From: Oceanimonas marisflavi
Lineage (GTDB): Bacteria; Pseudomonadota; Gammaproteobacteria; Enterobacterales; Aeromonadaceae
NCBI RefSeq assembly: GCF_003049725.1
Contig: NZ_QAGM01000004.1
Location: 62,001-126,000 of the forward strand
Length of the DNA stretch: 64,000 bases
Reading direction: 5' to 3'
Program-made: the position numbers and the translations under genes
Notes under the pieces: generated by a model
The model's input: the letters and a program-made list of their open reading frames with translations, nothing else
Told to the model about the DNA's origin: nothing
Database searches by the model: none
Shown: piece after piece, positions 8,564 to 17,005 of the stretch
How the letters are laid out: the number at the start of each line of letters is the position of its first letter
How positions within the stretch are numbered: the first letter of the stretch is position 1

Positions 8564-9469
8564 ATGATCCAGATCGCCGCCCATGTCGGGCACCGTCTGC
8601 GTTTTATTCGCGAGCATGGAGTGGACTTCACCCGCTTTGTGCTGCAGCGCATGCAACAGGACCGGCTCAAGATCACTGCCGGTTATCTTACCTATATCAG
8701 TCTGTTGTCGCTGGTGCCCATGCTGGCAGTGGTGTTCGCCATGATGTCGGCCTTTCCCATGTTTGCCGGCGTGCGCGAGACCATTCAGGACTTTGTGTTC
8801 AGCAACTTTGTGCCGGCGGCGGGTGATGTGGTGCAAAAGAACATTCAGGGTTTTATCGATAACGCCTCGAAAACCACCGCCATCGGCGTGGCGGCGCTGG
8901 CGGTGACCGCCATGCTGCTGATCTCGGCCATTGACGAAAACTTCAATCATATCTGGCGAGTGTCCCAGAAGCGGCGCTGGTCGGTGGCCTTTTCCACCTA
9001 CTGGATGATCCTGACATTGGGGCCGATTCTGGCCGGTGCCAGTCTGGCGGTGACCTCCTACGTGACCTCCATGCGGATTTTTCAGGGTGACAGCTTTTTC
9101 GGTGTGGGCGCCATATTGCTGAGCCTGCTGCCGTTTTTGTTATCCACCCTGATGTTTGTGGTGTTCTATATGGTGGTACCCAACAAACGGGTACGTCTTG
9201 GTCATGCCCTGCTGGGTGGTCTGGTGGCCGCCGTGCTGTTTGAGATTGCCAAACGTGGCTTTGCCTTCTATATCACCCAGTTTCCGTCCTATCAGGCCAT
9301 TTACGGCGCCCTGGCGACCGTGCCCATTTTGTTTGTGTGGGTGTATCTCAGCTGGATGATCGCCTTGTTCGGCGCCGAGCTCACCGCCAGTCTGGACGAA
9401 TATGAACATCGCCACGGACTAAGCTTTGAAGACGACAACGATAATAACGACGACGAGGATCCGGCCTGA
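8564..9469 (+). CDS. yihY: YihY/BrkB family inner-membrane protein
   Basis: A 301-aa membrane protein with about six transmembrane segments (UPF0761, once mislabelled RNase BN). Motifs typical of the family are LTYISLLSLVPMLAV, AIDENFNHIWRV and the PILFVWVYLSWMIALFGAEL near the end. The C-terminus is a short acidic Asp/Asn tail. Function is not established. The order yihY-(pip)-dtd-yiiD matches the E. coli yihY-dtd-yiiD locus, with a peptidase gene inserted. Its stop overlaps the next start by one base. Confidence 0.92.
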   Translation: MIQIAAHVGHRLRFIREHGVDFTRFVLQRMQQDRLKITAGYLTYISLLSLVPMLAVVFAMMSAFPMFAGVRETIQDFVFSNFVPAAGDVVQKNIQGFIDNASKTTAIGVAALAVTAMLLISAIDENFNHIWRVSQKRRWSVAFSTYWMILTLGPILAGASLAVTSYVTSMRIFQGDSFFGVGAILLSLLPFLLSTLMFVVFYMVVPNKRVRLGHALLGGLVAAVLFEIAKRGFAFYITQFPSYQAIYGALATVPILFVWVYLSWMIALFGAELTASLDEYEHRHGLSFEDDNDNNDDEDPA

Positions 9470-10428
9470 TGCGCACCCTTTATCCGGCAATCAATGCCAA
9501 CCAGCAGCAGTGGTTGCAGGTATCCGACCTGCATCATGTTTACGTGGAAGAAAGCGGCAACCCACTCGGCATTCCGGTGGTGCTGGTGCATGGCGGACCG
9601 GGCGCCGGCATCAGCCCGGAGCACCGGCGTTTTTTCGATCCCGAGCATTATCGCATTATTCTGTTTGATCAGCGCGGCACCGGCCAGTCGACGCCTCATG
9701 CGGAGCTGACCGACAACAGCACTCAGGCGCTGATCGCCGACATGGAGCTTATTCGCACCACCCTTGGCATTGAGCGCTGGCTGGTGTTTGGCGGCTCCTG
9801 GGGCTCTACCCTGGCCCTTTGCTATGCCATTGAGCACGCTGAGCGCGTGCTGGGGCTGGTGTTGCGTGGCCTGTTCCTCGGCCGGCAGCAGGATCTGGAC
9901 TGGCTGTATCAGCCCGATGGCGGTGCCGCCCAGCTGTTTCCCGACTATTACCGGGATTTCCTGACGCCGCTGAACGGCGATGCCGGTGACCTGCTCAATC
10001 GTTATTACCGGCTGCTCACCAGCGATAACGAGCTGGCCCGGCTCAACGCCGCCAGAGCCTGGGCCATCTGGGAAGGGCGCATTTCCACCCTGTTGCCCAG
10101 AAATGATGCCGAAAGCCACTACGGTGAGGCCCACAGTGCGCTGGCGCTGGCCCGGCTGGAATGCCACTACTTCGTCCATCATTGCTTCTTTGAGGAGAAC
10201 CATATCATCAAGGGGATTGAGAAGGTGCGCTCGCTGCCGGCCATTCTGGTGCACGGCCGTTATGACGCCATCTGCAAACCCGCCGCTGCGACAGCGCTGG
10301 CCGAACACTGGCCCGAACTTCGCCTGCAAATTGTGCCCGGTGCCGGACATTCGGCCTTTGAACCGGGTATTATGGATGCCCTGGTCAAGGCGATCGATCA
10401 GATGGCAAAGGAGCTGGCACAGAAATGA
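9469..10428 (+). CDS. pip: Proline iminopeptidase (alpha/beta hydrolase, family S33)
   Basis: A 319-aa cytosolic peptidase that releases N-terminal proline. The alpha/beta-hydrolase features are the oxyanion motif VHGGPGAG (about residues 40-47), DQRGTGQS, the nucleophile elbow GGSWGS (Ser at about 109), the acid in HGRYDAIC (about 263-270) and the catalytic His in [10 protein letters not shown] (about 295). It lies between yihY and dtd with overlaps on both sides (1 and 4 bp), so the three genes are co-translated. Compared with E. coli this is an insertion into the yihY-dtd pair. Confidence 0.95.
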   Translation: MRTLYPAINANQQQWLQVSDLHHVYVEESGNPLGIPVVLVHGGPGAGISPEHRRFFDPEHYRIILFDQRGTGQSTPHAELTDNSTQALIADMELIRTTLGIERWLVFGGSWGSTLALCYAIEHAERVLGLVLRGLFLGRQQDLDWLYQPDGGAAQLFPDYYRDFLTPLNGDAGDLLNRYYRLLTSDNELARLNAARAWAIWEGRISTLLPRNDAESHYGEAHSALALARLECHYFVHHCFFEENHIIKGIEKVRSLPAILVHGRYDAICKPAAATALAEHWPELRLQIVPGAGHSAFEPGIMDALVKAIDQMAKELAQK

Positions 10429-10862
10429 TAGCCCTGATACAAAGAGTGACCGAGGCCAGTGTTACCGTGGCCGGCGAACCCGTTGGCGCCATTGGCCCCG
10501 GCCTGCTGGTGCTGCTGGGGGTGGAACGGGAAGACGACAAGAGCAAGGCCGACAAACTGCTGGCCAAAGTGCTCGGCTATCGCGTATTTCCCGATGACAA
10601 TGGTAAAATGAACCTCAATCTGCGCCAGGCCGGCGGCAGCCTGCTGGTGGTGTCCCAGTTTACCCTGGCCGCCGATACCAACAGTGGCCTGCGGCCCAGC
10701 TTTTCCCGCGGGGCGGCACCGGCCGACGCCGAGCGCTGGTACGATTACTTTGTGATGGCGGCACGGGATCAGGGCGTGCCTACCGAATCCGGCCGCTTTG
10801 CCGCCGACATGCAGGTCGGCCTGACCAACGACGGCCCCGTTACTTTCTGGCTGCAGGTTTAG
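10425..10862 (+). CDS. dtd: D-aminoacyl-tRNA deacylase
   Basis: A 145-aa DTD homodimer subunit that hydrolyses D-Tyr-tRNA and other mischarged D-aminoacyl or glycyl tRNAs. The invariant SQFTLAADT and the Gly-cisPro loop [10 protein letters not shown] at the C-terminus are intact, and the length is exactly typical. It overlaps pip by 4 bp (ATGA), giving translational coupling. This is one step in D-amino-acid quality control. The nearby Asp/Glu-type racemase lies on the other strand and in another operon. Confidence 0.97.
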   Translation: MIALIQRVTEASVTVAGEPVGAIGPGLLVLLGVEREDDKSKADKLLAKVLGYRVFPDDNGKMNLNLRQAGGSLLVVSQFTLAADTNSGLRPSFSRGAAPADAERWYDYFVMAARDQGVPTESGRFAADMQVGLTNDGPVTFWLQV

Positions 10863-10936
10863 CCGGAATCCTCCAAATTGTACGCTGCCGCTGCGCGCGA
10901 CAGTTTAGTCACAGATAACCCTAACAGGAGCAGACC

Positions 10937-11827
10937 ATGTATCGTGTGGTCACCCCGCAAACGGAAGCGGAACTGGAAGCCTACTATCAGCTGCGCTGGC
11001 AGCTGTTGCGCAAACCCTGGCAACAGCCCAAGGGGTCGGAGCGCGACGAGTTCGATGAATATGCCCATCATCGCATGATGGTGGACGACACCGGCAGGCT
11101 GGTGGCGGTGGGTCGTTTGTATGTGAGTGGCGACGAAGCCCAGATCCGCTTTATGGCGGTGATTCCAGAGTGTCGTGACCAGGGCCTGGGCTCGCGCATG
11201 GTGCAGGCACTGGAGCAGGTGGCGCGTCAGCAGGGGGTGCGCCGGCTGGTGATGAACGCCCGGGAAGAGGCGGTGGCTTTTTACAGCCACTGCGGCTTTA
11301 CCGTGGTGGGGGAAGGTCCCATCAGTTTTGGCAAAATTCCCCACCGGCAGATGATCAAGGCGCTGACCCCCATTCACCAGATCAGCCACAGACCCGAGCT
11401 GTGCGATGAGTTGCAGCGCCAGTGGCACCGGCGTATTCCCATCAGTGAAAAGATGGGGGTCAAAATCATTCAGTACACCGGCAGCAAGCTCAGAACCCTG
11501 GCCAACCTGACCGCCAACCTCAACCTGCACGAGTCCATGTTTGCCGGCAGCATCTACAGCCAGTGTGTGCTGACCGGCTGGGGACTGATCTGGCTGCAGA
11601 TGCAGGAGTATGGTCTGAGCGGTGATATCGTGCAGAGCAGCGGCGACATCAAGTATCTGACGCCGGTATGGGATGAGCCCACCGCCGAGGTGCAGGGCCG
11701 GTTGCGGGATCAGCTGCAGCCCCTGGCCCGTGGCGAACGGGTCAAGGTGGAGCTCAGTGTTACCCTGTACAGCGGTGATACCCGCGCCGCCTTGTTTACC
11801 GGACGCTATGTGATCCTCACCCACTGA
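10937..11827 (+). CDS. yiiD: YiiD: GNAT acetyltransferase fused to a hotdog thioesterase-like domain
   Basis: A 296-aa two-domain protein. The N-terminal GNAT domain (about 1-145) has the acetyl-CoA loop RDQGLGSRMV and CGFTVVGEG. The C-terminal hotdog domain (about 150-296, YiiD_C) shows NLTANLNLHESMFAGSIYS and a terminal TRAALFTGRYV. Members of this family have been proposed to decarboxylate malonyl-ACP to prime fatty-acid synthesis; I recall that work but cannot verify it here. The ribosome site AGGAG lies before the ATG at 10937. It follows dtd after 74 bp, keeping the yihY-dtd-yiiD synteny, and ends at a terminator. Confidence 0.9.
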   Translation: MYRVVTPQTEAELEAYYQLRWQLLRKPWQQPKGSERDEFDEYAHHRMMVDDTGRLVAVGRLYVSGDEAQIRFMAVIPECRDQGLGSRMVQALEQVARQQGVRRLVMNAREEAVAFYSHCGFTVVGEGPISFGKIPHRQMIKALTPIHQISHRPELCDELQRQWHRRIPISEKMGVKIIQYTGSKLRTLANLTANLNLHESMFAGSIYSQCVLTGWGLIWLQMQEYGLSGDIVQSSGDIKYLTPVWDEPTAEVQGRLRDQLQPLARGERVKVELSVTLYSGDTRAALFTGRYVILTH

Positions 11828-11840
11828 ATCGGGCATAAAA

Positions 11841-11870
11841 AAAGAAGGGATATTTCCCTTCTTTCTCATT
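11841..11870. terminator. Bidirectional terminator between yiiD and the sulfonate operon
   Basis: A 10-bp perfect stem AAAGAAGGGA/TCCCTTCTTT (11841-11850 with 11855-11864) with A and T runs on both sides, in a convergent intergenic gap. It can serve yiiD (+) and the racemase-terminated operon (-). Confidence 0.85.
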
Positions 11871-11896
11871 GCGTTATCAGTGTATTTTGCACCCGG

Positions 11897-12634
11897 TCAG
11901 CGGTCGGTCAGCACCGGCTTTACATGCTTGTGCTCCCCCTTGACCTGATCGACGATATGCTCCGCCAGCAGCTGGGAAGCATCGTACACCGGAATGTCGG
12001 ACACCAGCTTGTCGGCGATCACCGACAGCTCGGTACAGGCCAGGATCAGGCATTCCGCACCCCGCTCCTTCAGCGCCGTGGCCGCCGCGTTATAACGAGC
12101 CAGGGAGTCGTAGTCATAGCTTTTGGCTTTCACTTCCCGGATCAGGGTCATGACATCATGCTGCTGCTCCGCTTCCGGAAACAGCACCCGCACGCCTTTC
12201 TGGGCAAACTTCTCATGGTACAGCCGGGTCATCTCCACCGCGGTGGAGGCCAGCAGACCCACCTTCTTGATGTTGGGATGGCGCTCCAGCACATGGCGCA
12301 CCGTCACATCCAGAATGTTGACCACCGGAATCTGCACCGCTTCGGCCACCTCGGCGTGATACATGTGGGCGGTGTTGCAGGGGATCACCAGAAAGTCCAC
12401 TCCGGCCCGCTCCAGTCCTCTGGCCATCTCCGCCATAAAGGGCCCCGGGCTTTCACCTGTGCCTTCAATCAGTGCCTTGATGCGCGACGGCACCTTGGGG
12501 TTGTTGTCCACCAGCATATGAATATGGTCGGCATCATCCCCCGCCGGAGTCAGGGCAATCACCCGGCGCATCAGGTCAACGGTGGCTTCCGGCCCCATGC
12601 CGCCAATCACGCCTACAGACTTTTCTTTTTCCAT
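11897..12634 (-). CDS. Aspartate/glutamate-type amino-acid racemase
   Basis: A 245-aa PLP-independent two-cysteine racemase. The start of the fold reads GVIGGMGPEATVDLMRR. Both catalytic cysteines are present: PCNTAH (Cys at about 86) and ACTELS (Cys at about 200). The start is set at the ATG at 12634 because GGATGA lies at a proper distance; ATGs at 12643 and 12688 are in frame. It is the last gene of the TRAP/sulfo-lyase operon, 43 bp after dctM. The family acts on aspartate and glutamate but also on other acidic amino acids. Here the context suggests an acidic sulfonated amino acid such as cysteate, which is inference. Hydantoin racemase is a less likely alternative. Confidence 0.82.
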   Translation of the reverse strand: MEKEKSVGVIGGMGPEATVDLMRRVIALTPAGDDADHIHMLVDNNPKVPSRIKALIEGTGESPGPFMAEMARGLERAGVDFLVIPCNTAHMYHAEVAEAVQIPVVNILDVTVRHVLERHPNIKKVGLLASTAVEMTRLYHEKFAQKGVRVLFPEAEQQHDVMTLIREVKAKSYDYDSLARYNAAATALKERGAECLILACTELSVIADKLVSDIPVYDASQLLAEHIVDQVKGEHKHVKPVLTDR

Positions 12635-12677
12635 GTTTTTCATCCATTCAACAATCGGGTCAGCGGTTACCGCCGCA

Positions 12678-13958
12678 TTAGTAGCCAAACAGGTTGGGCA
12701 GCCACATGGTCAGATCGGGGAAGAAGGCCAGCAGCATCACGACCAGTATTTCCACCAGCACAAAGGGCAGGGCCTTGACCGAAATTTCCTCGATGGACAC
12801 CTTGGCGATACTGGAGCCGATAAACATGTTTTCACCCAGGGGTGGCGTCGAGAAGCCGATTTCACAGCAGCATACCAGCACCACACCAAAGTGAATGGGG
12901 TCGACGCCCAGGCTGACCATCACCGGCAGCAGTACCGGGGTCACGATCATGATGGTGGCCAGGGTTTCCAGAAACATGCCGATAAAGATCAGAAAGGCAA
13001 TGACGATCAGCCAGATCAGCGGCAGGCTGCCGGTCAGATCCAGCAGGCCGGCGGCAATCATGCCCGGAATGTCGTTCTCCACCAGAATGCGGCCAAAGGC
13101 GGTGGCGGTGAACATGATGATCAGCACGCGACCGGTAAGCCAGGTGGTGGAATTCAGGGATTCCTTGAAGCCGTCCAGCTTCAGTTCCTTGTGAATGAAA
13201 ATGCCCACAAACAGGGTGTAGAACACCGAGACCACGGCGGCTTCGGTGGGAGTGAACAGGCCGGAGTAGATGCCGCCCAGGATCACTACCGGAGCCAGAA
13301 TGGCCCAGATACCTTCACGGCAGGCCTTGCGCAGCTCGCCGGGCTTGCGCTCGGGACTGCCGGTATAGCCCTTTTTCTTGCTGATGGCATAGTTGGCGAT
13401 CATCAGGCCGCCGGCCAGCATGATGCCCGGCAGTATACCGGCCAGAAACAGCTTGGTAATGGACTCACTGGCGGTGACGCCGTAGATCACCATGGGAATG
13501 GACGGCGGGATCACCACGCCCAGGCCACCGGACGAGGCCGTCAGCGCTGCCGAGTAGCTGCGGCTGTAACCGCGATCCACCATGGCGGGGATCATCAGCA
13601 TGCCCACGGCGGCGGTGGTGGCCGGGCCGGAGCCGGAAATGGCGCCAAAGAACATGCTGGCGAGAATGGCGGAAAAGCCCAGTCCACCGGCCATGGGGCC
13701 GGCCATCAGCTCGGCAATATGTACCAGCCGGCGGGAAATACCGGCGCTTTGCATCAGGGCGCCCGACAGAATAAAGGCGGGCAGGGCCATGATGGGAAAA
13801 GAATCCACGGCGTTCCAGGCGGTCTGCACCAGAGATACAAAATCATCCCCTGCCGCCAGATACACGCTCAGGGCCGAAGCGCCGAGGGCCACCACTATGG
13901 GTGCACCGATCAGCAGCAGAAAGAAAAACATGCCAAACAAGATAATGGGAGCTGTCAT
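12678..13958 (-). CDS. TRAP transporter large membrane subunit (DctM)
   Basis: A 426-aa polytopic protein of the DctM family, about 12 membrane segments, which forms the Na+-coupled transport channel of a TRAP transporter. Motifs include PAFILSGALMQSAGISRRLV, SGSGPATTAAVG, PPSIPMVIYGV and GMFLETLATIMIVTPVLLPV. The start at 13958 has GAGAGG upstream. It lies 21 bp after the dctQ-type gene and shares its operon with a periplasmic receptor, a sulfo-lyase-like enzyme and a histidinol-dehydrogenase-like enzyme. hpsM would be the name if DHPS-type sulfonates are the substrate. Confidence 0.93.
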   Translation of the reverse strand: MTAPIILFGMFFFLLLIGAPIVVALGASALSVYLAAGDDFVSLVQTAWNAVDSFPIMALPAFILSGALMQSAGISRRLVHIAELMAGPMAGGLGFSAILASMFFGAISGSGPATTAAVGMLMIPAMVDRGYSRSYSAALTASSGGLGVVIPPSIPMVIYGVTASESITKLFLAGILPGIMLAGGLMIANYAISKKKGYTGSPERKPGELRKACREGIWAILAPVVILGGIYSGLFTPTEAAVVSVFYTLFVGIFIHKELKLDGFKESLNSTTWLTGRVLIIMFTATAFGRILVENDIPGMIAAGLLDLTGSLPLIWLIVIAFLIFIGMFLETLATIMIVTPVLLPVMVSLGVDPIHFGVVLVCCCEIGFSTPPLGENMFIGSSIAKVSIEEISVKALPFVLVEILVVMLLAFFPDLTMWLPNLFGY

Positions 13959-13979
13959 TTTTTAATCCTCTCACCCCGC

Positions 13980-14582
13980 TCAGGCCAGGGTGTTTCCGCC
14001 TTTTTTGGTCTTGCCGGATTTGTCGCCGGATGACCCGTTCTGCTTCGGCGCTGTTGCCGAATCATGTGCCTGTTCCATTTCTTCCAGCTTTGGCTCATCC
14101 ACATCGTCAAAGTTGGTGCCGGTCAGCTTCAGGTAGTTGACCTGAATGATCCGAATGGTGGTCAGGGTGAACGAGATGGGGAAAATCATGTACAGGTAGG
14201 CCATGGACCAGTCCAGTGCCGGCGAATAGAAGGTGAACTCCATCATCGACTCGATCACTTCAATACTCTTGATGGTCATCAGGGTATTGAAGGCAATCCA
14301 GAACAGATCCCCCACCAGTTCGACCCCTTTTCGCATGCCGGGGGGCATCATTCTGAGATGAAAGGTCACCCGGTTGTGGGCCGACAGCCGGGCGGCATAG
14401 GAGGCCCCCAGAAATACAAACCAGACAAAGGCAAAGCGGGACAGCTCTTCACTCCAGGGGATTCCGTAGTTGAATACCACTCGCAGGATCACCTGAACAA
14501 ACAGCAGCACCACGAACAGACAGAGCAGAAGCTGACATATGTAATTTTCCAGCTTGTCCAACTGCAGCATCAGCTTACGCAT
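13980..14582 (-). CDS. TRAP transporter small membrane subunit (DctQ)
   Basis: A 200-aa four-helix DctQ subunit. The family hallmark NYGIPWSEELSRFAFVWFVFLG lies at about residues 40-61 and MPPGMRKGVELVGDLFW in the second half. The C-terminus is an unusually long, polar, low-complexity tail of about 50 residues (SATAPKQNGSSGDKSGK). The start at 14582 (MRKLMLQLDKLENYI) is preceded by GGAG; the longer frame from 14618 lacks support. It lies between the receptor and DctM genes in the operon. Confidence 0.9.
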   Translation of the reverse strand: MRKLMLQLDKLENYICQLLLCLFVVLLFVQVILRVVFNYGIPWSEELSRFAFVWFVFLGASYAARLSAHNRVTFHLRMMPPGMRKGVELVGDLFWIAFNTLMTIKSIEVIESMMEFTFYSPALDWSMAYLYMIFPISFTLTTIRIIQVNYLKLTGTNFDDVDEPKLEEMEQAHDSATAPKQNGSSGDKSGKTKKGGNTLA

Positions 14583-14644
14583 AACAAGGCTCCAACAAAG
14601 AGGGCGGGGCGGCGGCACCGCATTCCGCCCTTTTGTGTATTGTG

Positions 14645-14664
14645 CGGGCCTGTTGCCAGGCCCG
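14645..14664 (-). promoter_or_regulatory. Intercistronic hairpin between dctP and dctQ
   Basis: An 8-bp perfect stem CGGGCCTG/CAGGCCCG with a 4-nt loop lies 24 bp after the receptor stop, without a T tract. Such hairpins between an abundant binding protein gene and its permease genes often stabilise the upstream mRNA; that role is inferred. Confidence 0.5.
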
Positions 14665-14687
14665 TCTGCTTACATTCAGAAACAGTC

Positions 14688-15692
14688 TTACTTCAGCTGT
14701 TCCAGTACGGCCTCAAAGTTTTCCTTGCCACCAATGGTGTCGTAGAACTCGGGCCAGACCTTTTCCTTGGCCAGCTTGATCCACTGCTCTTCGTCTTCCA
14801 GGGTGGAGACTTCCATGCCGTTGTCGATCATGTTCTGCTTGGCCTTGTCCGCTTCGGAGATCTGGAAAATCAGGGCGTGCTGCTGGGCTTCCAGGCCGGC
14901 GCGGGTCAGAATGTTTTTCTCTTCATCGCTCAGCTTGTCAAAGGTGCGCTTGCCGATCAGCAGGGGCTGCAGCGAGTACTGGTGATGCACCTCGGTGACG
15001 TAATCCTGCACCTCATAGAACTTCATGGTGTTGTTGACGATATAGGGGTTGTCCTGACCATCCACTACCTGCTGCTGCAGGGCGGTGAAGGTTTCGGTCC
15101 AGGCCATGGCGATGGGGTTGGCGCCCCAGGCCTTCCAGGTGGCCAGCATGATGGGGTTCTGCGGCACACGAATCTTCAGGCCCTGCAGGTCTTCCAGGTT
15201 CTTGACCGGACGCTTGGAGTTGGTCAGGTGACGGAAGTTGGAGTAGGTCCAGCCCAGAATGTTGGTGCCGACCTGCTTCTGGGCCAGCTGGTTCCAGTGA
15301 TCCCCCAGCTGACCGGTGGTGATTTTCACCGCATCAGAGGTGCTGGTGATGACATAGGGCATGGTCAGAATGCCCAGCTCCTTGGAGAAGGGGGTGACGT
15401 TGCCGATGCCGACCAGTGCCATGTCGAGGGAGCCGAGACGGGCATTCTGCACCATTTCGGTTTCCGAGCCGATGGCGCCGTTGGGATACAGGGTGATCTC
15501 GATATCGCCGTTGGAGTAATACTCCACCAGGTCCTTGAAGCGGCTGGCATAGGCGCCCTGGTCGGAGTCGATGGGGTCACCCATACCCAGGCGCATGGTC
15601 TTGGCACTGGCTGCCATGGGCAGGGCAGTGGCGGCGCAGGCCAGGGACAGGGTCAGGTATTTGGCGACTTTCTTCATGGAGAACATATTCAT
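14688..15692 (-). CDS. TRAP transporter periplasmic substrate-binding protein (DctP)
   Basis: A 334-aa DctP-family receptor. The signal peptide (to about residue 30, ALPMAASA|KTMRLG) is followed by the two-lobe fold. The conserved Arg that binds carboxylate-type ligands lies in DLQGLKIRVPQNPIML (about residue 178). ALQQQVVDGQDNPY is the usual DctP motif. The start at 15692 has GAGG nearby; a second ATG lies two codons later. It is encoded in the middle of the catabolic operon, downstream of the enzymes. Ligands of the family include C4-dicarboxylates and small sulfonates (HpsK, for dihydroxypropanesulfonate). The exact ligand cannot be read from sequence. Confidence 0.93.
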   Translation of the reverse strand: MNMFSMKKVAKYLTLSLACAATALPMAASAKTMRLGMGDPIDSDQGAYASRFKDLVEYYSNGDIEITLYPNGAIGSETEMVQNARLGSLDMALVGIGNVTPFSKELGILTMPYVITSTSDAVKITTGQLGDHWNQLAQKQVGTNILGWTYSNFRHLTNSKRPVKNLEDLQGLKIRVPQNPIMLATWKAWGANPIAMAWTETFTALQQQVVDGQDNPYIVNNTMKFYEVQDYVTEVHHQYSLQPLLIGKRTFDKLSDEEKNILTRAGLEAQQHALIFQISEADKAKQNMIDNGMEVSTLEDEEQWIKLAKEKVWPEFYDTIGGKENFEAVLEQLK

Positions 15693-15740
15693 TACCTCAC
15701 TGTAGTTTTCGGTTTTGACTTCCGTGCAACAGGAACCTGT

Positions 15741-16961
15741 TCAGTTTGCGTGTTCGCCGGGGCCGGCAGACAAAAAGAGTTCGTCGCAGACGTCGGCAAT
15801 AATGCGCACGATCAGTCGGCAGTCCGCTTCGTCAAAGGTCAGGGGCAGGCGCATGTCGCACATGGTCGCCAGCACTCGCTCGGTTTGCGGCAATGACGGA
15901 GGTTCACCCAGGTAACGCCAGCTGTCAAAGCGGCTGGTGTAGCCTTTTGGATCCTTGTCACCAAACCATTTTAGTGGCACGCCGCGGGCTTCGCAGCGTT
16001 CAATAAAGCGCTGAATGTCGGCTTCGCTCTGATTGGGCAGGGAAAACTGAATCGAGCTGGCGACAAACTGCTCGGCCTCGGGACGCTCGGGCAGGCGAAG
16101 GCAGGGTATCTGCCGCAGGCCGGCTTCGGTGACCCGGTACAGATCATTCCAGCGCCGGCACTGTTCATCCAGTGCCGCCAGCTGGGGGCGCAGAATGGCG
16201 GCACGCAGGTTGTCCATGCGACCGCTGTAATTGGGGGTTTCAAAGCGAATGCGGGCAAAGGCTTCTTTGGGCGGCGCTGCCGGATGGCGCTCATAGAGCA
16301 TGTAGGAGCCGGAGTAGATAATGGCCCTGGCCATGATGTCATCGTCGTCGGTGGTCAGAAAACCGCCTTCGCCGGAGTTCATGTGCTTGTAGGTCTGGGT
16401 GCTGAAACAGGCGACCTGACCAAAGGTACCGCTCTTTTTACCGTTCCAGCTGGCGCCCATGGTATGGGCACAGTCTTCGATCACAATCACGCCGTGCCGG
16501 TTGCAGATGTCCATCAGCCGATCCATGTCGGCCAGGTGACCGCGCATATGGGACAGCAGCAGGTAACGGGCGTCACCGGTGGCGGCCTTGTGTTCAAGGT
16601 CGTCCAGATCGATGGTGAAATCCTCGGTGGTTTCCACAAACACCGGCACGCCACCGGCATTGTGAATGGCGCCCGGCACCGGCGCCAGGGTAAAGGCATT
16701 GCACAGTACCTTGTCACCGGGCTGCAGGCCGGCGGCACGCATGGCCACGTGCAGGGCGTAACCGCCCGAGGCACAGGCCAGGCAATAACGGCTGCCCTGG
16801 TAGTCGGCGAATTCCTGCTCCAGCAGTTCGGTTTCCGTCGGTTCACCGGCGGCGGAGTTGTAGCGGTGCAGACGCCCGCTGCGCATGACTTCCACGGCCC
16901 GCTCGATGCCTGCTTCGGGTATGGGTTCCTGCTGGGTGAAAGACTTGTTGAAGATGGTCAT
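15741..16961 (-). CDS. DegT/DnrJ/EryC1/StrS-family PLP aminotransferase
   Basis: A 406-aa fold-type I PLP enzyme of the DegT family, best known for amino-sugar synthesis. The substrate side shows CASGGYALHVAMRAAG and DCAHTMGASWNGKKSG. The PLP Lys lies in TQTYKHMNSGEGG (Lys at about 192). The start at 16961 (MTIFNKSFTQ) has GGGAGAA upstream; the frame extends to 17045 but the extra residues look non-coding. It lies between the HpsN-like and TRAP receptor genes. Unusually for this family there are no nucleotide-sugar genes around it, so a small catabolic keto or amino substrate is likely, for instance transamination of a C3 sulfonate. That is inference. Confidence 0.85.
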   Translation of the reverse strand: MTIFNKSFTQQEPIPEAGIERAVEVMRSGRLHRYNSAAGEPTETELLEQEFADYQGSRYCLACASGGYALHVAMRAAGLQPGDKVLCNAFTLAPVPGAIHNAGGVPVFVETTEDFTIDLDDLEHKAATGDARYLLLSHMRGHLADMDRLMDICNRHGVIVIEDCAHTMGASWNGKKSGTFGQVACFSTQTYKHMNSGEGGFLTTDDDDIMARAIIYSGSYMLYERHPAAPPKEAFARIRFETPNYSGRMDNLRAAILRPQLAALDEQCRRWNDLYRVTEAGLRQIPCLRLPERPEAEQFVASSIQFSLPNQSEADIQRFIERCEARGVPLKWFGDKDPKGYTSRFDSWRYLGEPPSLPQTERVLATMCDMRLPLTFDEADCRLIVRIIADVCDELFLSAGPGEHAN

Positions 16962-17005
16962 AACTTCTCCCGGGGGGCAGGTGCCGGTGCACCTGCCCGT
17001 CTGAC

